A stretch of 64,000 nucleotides of DNA from Pseudomonadota bacterium (GTDB taxonomy: Bacteria > Pseudomonadota > Alphaproteobacteria > Rhizobiales > Beijerinckiaceae): the NCBI GenBank assembly GCA_023386155.1, contig JAEWKH010000052.1, forward strand, positions 6,860 to 70,859, in the 5' to 3' direction. A program made the position numbers and the translations under genes. The notes below the pieces were generated by a model. The model was given only the letters and a program-made list of their open reading frames with translations. It made no database searches and was not told where the DNA came from. Below, piece by piece: positions 59,453 through 64,000 of the stretch. Position 1 is the stretch's first letter, and each line of letters opens with the position of its first letter.

Positions 59453-60040
59453 TCAGGGCGCCCGCTTCCTTCCCGTGATCATCGCCTTCACCAGGTTCTC
59501 GCCATGCTCCAGGCCGGAGAAGGCGACGCCCGCAATATGCAGGACGATGAGCCCGACGGTCGCGTAGACCAGTGCCTCGTGGAGATCCTCCACCCCTTGC
59601 GAACCCCAGAACGCATCGGTGGTCATGGCGAAGCCGGTTGCCGCAATGCCGGCGATCATGACGAGCAGCGCCACGACCATGACGCCGCCTGCCGGGTTAT
59701 GACCGAGATGGCGCGGCGCCTGCCACCGGAGGGACTGGCGCAGATAAGTGGCGACTGCCCGCGGGGAGCGGACGAAGTCGCTGAACCGGGCATGCCGGGA
59801 TCCGACGAAGCCCCATACGATCCGCAACCCGACGAGAGCCGCGATGGCATAGCCCACGCGGATGTGCAGCCACTTGATCTCGTCCCCGGTCACGAAGGCG
59901 AACACGAACAGGCCGACCAGGCTCCAATGGAAGATCCGGACGAACGGGTCCCAGACGCGGACGGTTTTCGTCCGGGGTGAAGCGGTGGCAGCCGCCGGCA
60001 TCACGCCGGCGGCCTCGACCGCATGTTTGCTCGCGGTCAT
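59453..60040 (-). CDS. Cytochrome b, Ni-hydrogenase/b561-like
   Basis: Integral membrane b-type cytochrome of 195 residues with four spans. Heme-ligand candidates: H38 (VRIFHWSLVG), H154 and H168 (LHEALVYATVGLIVLHIAG); the GHNPAGG motif (H114) is typical of the cytochrome b/HyaC-like family (cyt_B561 bacterial/Ni-hydrogenase). It would move electrons between the quinone pool and a periplasmic partner, which is unknown. The start ATG at 60040 lies 4 bp after the stop of the PepSY gene, so the two are co-transcribed. Confidence 0.9.
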   Translation of the reverse strand: MTASKHAVEAAGVMPAAATASPRTKTVRVWDPFVRIFHWSLVGLFVFAFVTGDEIKWLHIRVGYAIAALVGLRIVWGFVGSRHARFSDFVRSPRAVATYLRQSLRWQAPRHLGHNPAGGVMVVALLVMIAGIAATGFAMTTDAFWGSQGVEDLHEALVYATVGLIVLHIAGVAFSGLEHGENLVKAMITGRKRAP

Positions 60041-60044
60041 GGCT

Positions 60045-60320
60045 TCACTCCTTGGCGACGATCTCACCGGAAGTGGGATCGACGAACAGCTCCGTGCGGG
60101 CGTTGTTTGCGTCGAGCGCGTAGATCTCGCCGCAGGCCTTGGCGATCTTGGCCTTCTGGACCTTGTAGCCTTGGGCCTCGGCCTTGGCCTTGAGGGCATC
60201 GACCGAGAGCCACTGGCTTTGGGGCGCCGTGGTGCAGGGCCGCCCGAGGCTGCTCGCCTGGGCTGAGAAGGCGCCGGCCAAGACGGCGGCGGTTGCAAAG
60301 GCGATGGCGGTATAGCGCAT
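60045..60320 (-). CDS. PepSY-type secreted protein with cysteine pair, second copy
   Basis: Exported protein of 91 residues: signal 1-22 (ending FSAQAS), PepSY_2-like domain (VDALKAKAEAQGYKVQKAKIAKACGEIYALDANNARTELFVDPTSGEIV). Cysteines in GRPCTTAP and KACGEI match those of the protein at 56697. GGAGAAACCC lies before the ATG at 60320. Translated just upstream of a cytochrome b gene, so it may be a periplasmic partner of that cytochrome. Confidence 0.9.
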   Translation of the reverse strand: MRYTAIAFATAAVLAGAFSAQASSLGRPCTTAPQSQWLSVDALKAKAEAQGYKVQKAKIAKACGEIYALDANNARTELFVDPTSGEIVAKE

Positions 60321-60409
60321 GGGTTTCTCCTGTTGGATCCCGCGCCGATGGTGGCGCCTGGAATGCCGGGAGAGTGGCGCAAGCCTGCTGTCAGGCCGCT
60401 GTGGACGGC

Positions 60410-60427
60410 TGTCAGCGAGATGACAGG
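60410..60427. promoter_or_regulatory. Operator-like site TGTCAGCGAGATGACAGG
   Basis: In the divergent promoter between the PepSY gene at 60320 and the cytochrome b561 gene at 60518. It matches 15 of 18 bases of the site at 57067-57084. A further CTGTCAGG half-site is at 60388-60395. The TGTCA...TGACA arms are partly palindromic. Likely target of the local OmpR-type regulator. Confidence 0.55.
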
Positions 60428-60517
60428 TTGGACGGCGTAGAAAGCGGCTCTGTCGAAACGTCGGGCTGGGCATGCCGGCTCGGAACGACTGCCCAGCCAC
60501 GCGGAAGGGAGCCACCG

Positions 60518-61024
60518 ATGCCGCGATACTCGAAGACCCTCATCATACTCCACTGGGGCATGGCCCTGCTGATCCTGGCTGCATGGTTCACCGCTGAGAG
60601 TGGACGGCAGGTCCGCCTCAATCCACCCCTGCTGCACTTCTCGCTCGGGCTCGCGGTTCTCCTTCTCGTCATGCCGCGACTGATCGCACGCCGGTGGGGC
60701 AGCCATGCCCGCATCGAGGATCCGCAGGGTCCCTGGCTCAACCTTGCGGCCAAGGTCGGGCACGCGTTGCTCTACCTCTTCATGATCGGACTGCCCCTGA
60801 CCGGCTGGTACGCGGCCTCGCGGCTGGGCGTCCCGGTTTCGTTCTTCGGCCTCTCTCTCCCCGCCATCGCAGCGACCGCTCAGGGCGCACCCGGGCCCAT
60901 CGCGGAAATCCATGAGACCGGCGGCACGATCGTCCTGGTCCTGTCAGGTCTCCACGCGCTGATCGCCCTGTGGCACCAGTTCGTGCTCCGGGACGGAACG
61001 ATGGAGCGGATGAATCCGGTCTAG
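60518..61024 (+). CDS. Cytochrome b561
   Basis: Bacterial cytochrome b561 of 168 residues with four spans. Heme ligands: H12 (ILHWGM), H40 (LLHFSLG) and histidines in VGHALLY, EIHETGG and GLHALIALWHQFVLRDG, the last being the family signature. It passes electrons from quinol to a periplasmic acceptor, or scavenges superoxide like CybB. GGAAGGGAG precedes the ATG. It is divergent from the PepSY/cytochrome b pair and shares the TGTCAG operator. Confidence 0.94.
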   Translation: MPRYSKTLIILHWGMALLILAAWFTAESGRQVRLNPPLLHFSLGLAVLLLVMPRLIARRWGSHARIEDPQGPWLNLAAKVGHALLYLFMIGLPLTGWYAASRLGVPVSFFGLSLPAIAATAQGAPGPIAEIHETGGTIVLVLSGLHALIALWHQFVLRDGTMERMNPV

Positions 61025-61071
61025 GTGCGGGGCGCCGCCTGGGGAACGATTTTCGGCCGCAGGCTTTGCAG

Positions 61072-61088
61072 TTTAGATCGGCTCCAAA
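61072..61088. promoter_or_regulatory. Irr-box-like palindrome 1
   Basis: TTTAGATCGGCTCCAAA, an imperfect TTTAGAA-N3-TTCYAAA palindrome. It lies 75 bp before the P-type ATPase start and 21 bp (centre to centre) from the second box, two helical turns. The form resembles the iron control element bound by Irr in Hyphomicrobiales, as I remember it. Confidence 0.5.
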
Positions 61089-61092
61089 TTAG

Positions 61093-61109
61093 TTTAGAAT
61101 AATTCCAAA
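61093..61109. promoter_or_regulatory. Irr-box-like palindrome 2
   Basis: TTTAGAATAATTCCAAA, a near-perfect TTTRGAA-N3-TTCYAAA palindrome with only one broken pair, 53 bp before the P-type ATPase start. Stronger of the two boxes. Suggests iron-dependent control of the ATPase-VIT transcript by Irr. Confidence 0.6.
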
Positions 61110-61162
61110 CAAGCGCTCGACCGATTCAACGGGATCCCCACAGGCGCCTCGAGGAGCCGCTC

Positions 61163-63091
61163 ATGCCGTTGCTTTCCGCCTCGCACCCCGCCAACAGCGC
61201 CTTGCCCATAGAGGAGGATGCGCCTCACCACGAGGAGAGCGTTCACGGTCATGCTTCCTTCGAACCCTGGGCGATGGCCCGAATGGGCGTGGCCCTGCTG
61301 GGAGCTGCGGTTCTGTGGTTTCGGGTCCATGGGCCCTTTGTACCGGCCATCGTGATTGGCCTCGGAACCCTCGCGTTCTCCGGCTGGCCGATGTTCAAGA
61401 AGGCTTTCGAGAACCTCTTGGCCCGGCGCATGACCATGGAACTCTCCATGTCCATCGCCATCCTGGCGGCCGCGGCGATCTCCGAGTTCTTCACGGCTGT
61501 CGTCGTCATGCTGTTCGTGCTCGTCGCCGAGGAGCTGGAGCACCTGACCGTGTCCCGCGGCCGCCTCGCCATCAAGGACCTGATCGACTTCGTGCCCCGC
61601 GAGGCGCGGGTGCGGCGCAACGGCGAGATCCTGACCGTACCGGTCGACCGCATCGCCGCAGGAGATACGGTGCTCGTCAGCCCCGGCGAGAAGGTGCCGG
61701 TCGACGGCACGGTGGCGGATGGCCATTCCTATGTCGACCAGTCGCGCATCACAGGTGAGTCGATGCCGGCGGAAAAGTCCGAGGGCGCCAGCGTTTATGC
61801 AGGCTCCATCAACCAGATGGGCGCCTTGGAAGTCCGGGCTGAACGGATCGGCCGCGACACCAGCTACGGCCGCATCGTCGAGGCCGTGGAACATGCCGAG
61901 CAGACCCGCGCCCCAGTGCAGCGCTTGGCGGATCAACTGGCCGGGTACCTCGTGTATTTCGCCGTGGCGGCGGCGCTCATCACCTATGCCCTGACCCGCG
62001 ACGTGCGCGACACGATCTCGGTCATCATCGTGGCCGGCGCCTGCGGCATCGCCGCCGGAACGCCGCTCGCCATTCTCGGCGGCATCGGTCGCGCGGCACG
62101 CCTCGGCTCCATCATCAAGGGCGGCGTTCACCTTGAAACGTTGGGACGCATCGACACGGTCGTGCTCGACAAGACGGGTACGCTCACCCTCGGCGAACCT
62201 GCCGTGCAGGCGGTCAATCCCGCTGTTGGCGCCGATCCGCAGATGCTTCTGCGCCTTGCCGCCGCGGCCGAGCTGCATTCGGAGCATCCGCTCGCCCGCG
62301 CCGTCGTGTCGGAGGCCGCGAAGCAAGCCGTCGCGGTTCCCGAACCTGAAAGCTTCCTTTACACCATGGGGCGCGGCATCACGGCGACCGTCGAGGGACG
62401 CACCGTCCTCGTCGGCAACCGGAAGCTCCTTGCCGAAGCCGGAATCGAGGTACCGGTCCGCGTGGACGGCCAGGTCGGCTCCGACATCGTCGTCGCCACC
62501 GATGGGCGTTATCTCGGAGAGATCGTCGTTGCGGACACGATCCGGCCCGAGGCCCGTCAGGCCATCGATGCCCTGCATGGCCTGAAGGTCCGCACGCTTC
62601 TTCTCACCGGGGACACAGCGGCGGTAGGCCGGAGCGTGGCCCAGGAGCTCGGCATCGACGAGGTCGTCTCCGACATGCTGCCGGAGGATAAGCTCGCGAA
62701 AGTCCGCGGGCTGGTTGCAGGCGGCCATGCGGTCGCCATGGTGGGCGACGGCGTGAACGACGCCCCTGCCCTCACGGCCGCCAACCTCGGCATCGCCATG
62801 GGCTCGGGCACCGACATTGCGAAGGAGAGCGCGGACGTCGTGCTGATCGGCAACGACCTCGGCAAGCTGGTCGAGACCCTGCGGATTGCGCGGCGGACGC
62901 GCACCATCATCTGGCAGAACTTCGCCGGCACCATCGGGGTGGATGCACTCGGCATCGCCCTTGCGGCCTTCGGTTTCCTCAATCCGCTTTTGGCGGCCTT
63001 CATCCACGTCGGTTCGGAGCTTGCCTTCATCCTGAACTCGGCCCGGCTGTTGCCTGCCGGAGGGAAATCGGGCACACCGGACCGCAGGTGA
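61163..63091 (+). CDS. Heavy-metal P-type ATPase lacking the CPC motif
   Basis: P1B-like ATPase of 642 residues. No HMA domain; instead a His-rich start (H22, H23, H28, H30). Intact: TGES at 197-200, phosphorylation motif DKTGT at 336-340, HP motif in SEHPLARA, GDGVND. The TM6 metal motif, normally CPC or a variant with Pro, reads G292-A293-C294 (VAGACGIAAGTP), so the Pro and one Cys are gone. The last span has HVGSELAFILNSARL, with a Glu where copper pumps have Ser. It is therefore not a Cu or Zn type by motif; Irr-like boxes upstream and the VIT gene 25 bp downstream suggest ferrous iron or manganese. Confidence 0.92.
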   Translation: MPLLSASHPANSALPIEEDAPHHEESVHGHASFEPWAMARMGVALLGAAVLWFRVHGPFVPAIVIGLGTLAFSGWPMFKKAFENLLARRMTMELSMSIAILAAAAISEFFTAVVVMLFVLVAEELEHLTVSRGRLAIKDLIDFVPREARVRRNGEILTVPVDRIAAGDTVLVSPGEKVPVDGTVADGHSYVDQSRITGESMPAEKSEGASVYAGSINQMGALEVRAERIGRDTSYGRIVEAVEHAEQTRAPVQRLADQLAGYLVYFAVAAALITYALTRDVRDTISVIIVAGACGIAAGTPLAILGGIGRAARLGSIIKGGVHLETLGRIDTVVLDKTGTLTLGEPAVQAVNPAVGADPQMLLRLAAAAELHSEHPLARAVVSEAAKQAVAVPEPESFLYTMGRGITATVEGRTVLVGNRKLLAEAGIEVPVRVDGQVGSDIVVATDGRYLGEIVVADTIRPEARQAIDALHGLKVRTLLLTGDTAAVGRSVAQELGIDEVVSDMLPEDKLAKVRGLVAGGHAVAMVGDGVNDAPALTAANLGIAMGSGTDIAKESADVVLIGNDLGKLVETLRIARRTRTIIWQNFAGTIGVDALGIALAAFGFLNPLLAAFIHVGSELAFILNSARLLPAGGKSGTPDRR

Positions 63092-63116
63092 CCTGGACCG
63101 TTCCAAGGAGGGCCGC

Positions 63117-63812
63117 ATGCATCCGCTCCACCGCGAGACCCACCTGATCCAGCGGATCGGCTGGCTGCGCGCGGCCGTGCTTGGCGCCAACGACGGCATC
63201 ATCTCGACCGCAAGCCTGATGGTCGGCGTCGCCGCCGCCTCCACCTCGGCCAGCGAGGTGCTCGTGGCGGGCGTCGCCGGGCTCGTGGCCGGCGCGATGT
63301 CGATGGCCGCCGGCGAGTACGTCTCGGTGAGCTCGCAAGCCGATACGGAGAACGCCGACTTGGCGCGCGAACGGAGCGAACTCGCGGAACAGCCTGAAGC
63401 GGAATTGGACGAACTCACGCAGATCTATGTGGATCGCGGCGTCGAGCCGGTGCTGGCCCGCCAGGTCGCGCAGCAGATGATGGCGAAGGATGCCTTCGCA
63501 GCCCACGCCCGGGACGAACTCGGGCTGTCGGAGCATGTGGTCGCCCGCCCGATTCAGGCCGCGCTGACCTCGGCCGTGACCTTCGCGGTGGGAGCGGCCC
63601 TGCCGCTTCTGATCGCCATCGCGGCCCCGTCGGGTTGGACGACATACGCCGTATCCGCAGGCTCTCTCGTTGGCTTGGCCATCCTGGGCGCCCTCGGGGC
63701 CCGGGCGGGTGGAGCGTCCATTCTCAAGCCCACCGCGCGGGTCACGTTCTGGGGCGCGTTCGCGATGGTGGCCACCGCCATCATCGGCTCGCTCGTCGGG
63801 CACGCGGTCTAG
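63117..63812 (+). CDS. VIT1/CCC1-family iron/manganese transporter
   Basis: Transporter of 231 residues with five spans. WLRAAVLGANDGIISTASLMVGVAAAS (about 16-42), VAGAMSMAAGEYVSVSSQADTE (about 57-77) and the cytoplasmic metal-binding helix region (EQPEAELDELTQIYVDRGVEPVLARQVAQQMMAKDAF, rich in Glu/Met) are family hallmarks. VIT/CCC1 proteins carry Fe(II) or Mn(II) out of the cytosol. It is 25 bp after the P-type ATPase gene, so the two are one transcript. The stop TAG is formed by the first bases of the repeat at 63811. Confidence 0.95.
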   Translation: MHPLHRETHLIQRIGWLRAAVLGANDGIISTASLMVGVAAASTSASEVLVAGVAGLVAGAMSMAAGEYVSVSSQADTENADLARERSELAEQPEAELDELTQIYVDRGVEPVLARQVAQQMMAKDAFAAHARDELGLSEHVVARPIQAALTSAVTFAVGAALPLLIAIAAPSGWTTYAVSAGSLVGLAILGALGARAGGASILKPTARVTFWGAFAMVATAIIGSLVGHAV

Positions 63813-63928
63813 CGCATCGTGCGAAAAAGTGGACCCGGTTTTTCGCAATCAACGATGCGCTCTTCATAGAGCGGAGCATCGGATTCGATCCCAAAAGTGG
63901 ACGCCACTTTTGGGTCCGATGCTCTAGG
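63811..63928. repeat. Two-module palindromic intergenic repeat, copy 4
   Basis: Starts inside the VIT stop codon. Module A: GCGCATCGT (63812-63820) with ACGATGCGC (63852-63860), and nested GCGAAAAA with TTTTTCGC. Module B: CCCAAAAGTGG (63890-63900) with CCACTTTTGGG (63904-63914), flanked by GAGCATCGGA and TCCGATGCTC. A double hairpin of this kind may end transcription. Confidence 0.85.
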
Positions 63929-64000
63929 TGTTTGATCCCGGGGTTTGATGGAGCAGTCTTTTCCGCGGCATGGAAGGAAGCACTATGGGCCAGGTTCTTC
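63929..64000 (+). mobile_element. Probable left end of an insertion sequence (IS481-type), cut off
   Basis: After the repeat the sequence changes to TGTTTGATCCCGGGG, which could be a terminal repeat, followed 56 bp later by a transposase-like start. The element runs beyond the window, so neither its other end nor a target duplication can be seen. Confidence 0.35.
63985..64000 (+). CDS. First codons of a possible IS481-family transposase (partial)
   Basis: Only 16 bases remain: ATG at 63985 reading MGQVL, with GGAAGGAAG as ribosome site. MGQVL is, from memory, the usual start of IS481-family transposases common in Microvirga and Methylobacterium (MGQVLHG...). Five residues cannot prove it. 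Confidence 0.35.

Noticed and set aside
61163..63091. Copper or zinc exporter call for the P-type ATPase
   Set aside because: The CPC motif is missing, there is no HMA domain, and the last-helix residues differ from both the copper and zinc groups.
61094..63418. 774-codon minus-strand frame at the P-type ATPase
   Set aside because: Antisense to the ATPase and VIT genes, which have all catalytic motifs; the shadow has no recognisable fold.
1..64000. CRISPR arrays, tRNA and rRNA genes
   Set aside because: No regularly spaced direct repeats and no tRNA or rRNA consensus segments were seen on either strand.

Overview
The window is GC-rich, densely coded DNA from an alphaproteobacterium, most likely of the order Hyphomicrobiales and close to Microvirga, Methylobacterium, Bosea or Chelatococcus. 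This rests on several inferences. The urease cluster is of the ure2 type. There are HWE-family kinases. Two sites before a metal pump look like Irr boxes, and the intergenic palindromic repeat (about 75-120 bp, four copies) has the look I associate with Microvirga-like genomes. No rRNA, tRNA or CRISPR array is visible. I could run no database search, so family names come from motifs and overall resemblance.

Layout. (1) 1-8050 is a catabolic locus: a divergent dipeptide-type ABC uptake system (binding protein and cut-off permease) and a tightly overlapping operon of GntR regulator, creatininase-family amidohydrolase, ketopantoate-reductase-like enzyme, SDR, PuuE-like polysaccharide deacetylase and Ntn asparaginase. 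It probably imports and degrades a cyclic or substituted amide. (2) 8084-13852 is a patchwork: YbfB-type MFS exporter with HxlR regulator, LysR with divergent SGNH esterase, a decayed LysR gene and a secreted protein. (3) 14209-20564 is a signalling island: KaiC-like double ATPase plus HWE kinase facing a Crp/Fnr regulator, a fasciclin protein, and a NarL-type kinase/regulator pair. (4) 20639-28132 holds a PRC-barrel protein, RidA with divergent LysR, an adenylate cyclase with a tetratricopeptide-like tail, and an MBOAT O-acyltransferase with an SGNH-like partner.

(5) 28374-37513 is nitrogen and nickel: GntP permease, HupE/UreJ, and ureABCEFGD followed by a urea transporter, the gene order of the Brucella ure2 operon. 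(6) 37617-45882 is a run of minus-strand envelope genes: beta-helix membrane protein, HdeD-like protein, RND pump and adaptor, small membrane and secreted proteins, DUF1269 and a glycine-zipper lipoprotein. (7) 46263-54321 has a second NarL-type kinase/regulator pair, NhaC antiporter, alpha/beta hydrolase and two membrane proteins of unknown role. (8) 54566-64000 is metal and redox: Met-rich Spy-like protein, HMA protein, DUF411 protein, PepSY proteins around an OmpR-type two-component system, two cytochromes b, and a P-type ATPase with a VIT/CCC1 transporter. The right edge ends in the first codons of what is probably an IS481-family transposase.

Most noteworthy. A P-type ATPase lacks the canonical CPC metal motif, sits in an apparent operon with a VIT transporter, and is preceded by two Irr-box-like palindromes 21 bp apart, which suggests a ferrous iron (or Mn) efflux system of an unusual ATPase class. 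An 18-bp operator-like sequence is shared by the two divergent promoters of the PepSY/two-component/cytochrome b module, which defines a small local regulon. An operon combines three unrelated amide hydrolases with two oxidoreductases. The palindromic repeat supplies the stop codon of two genes.
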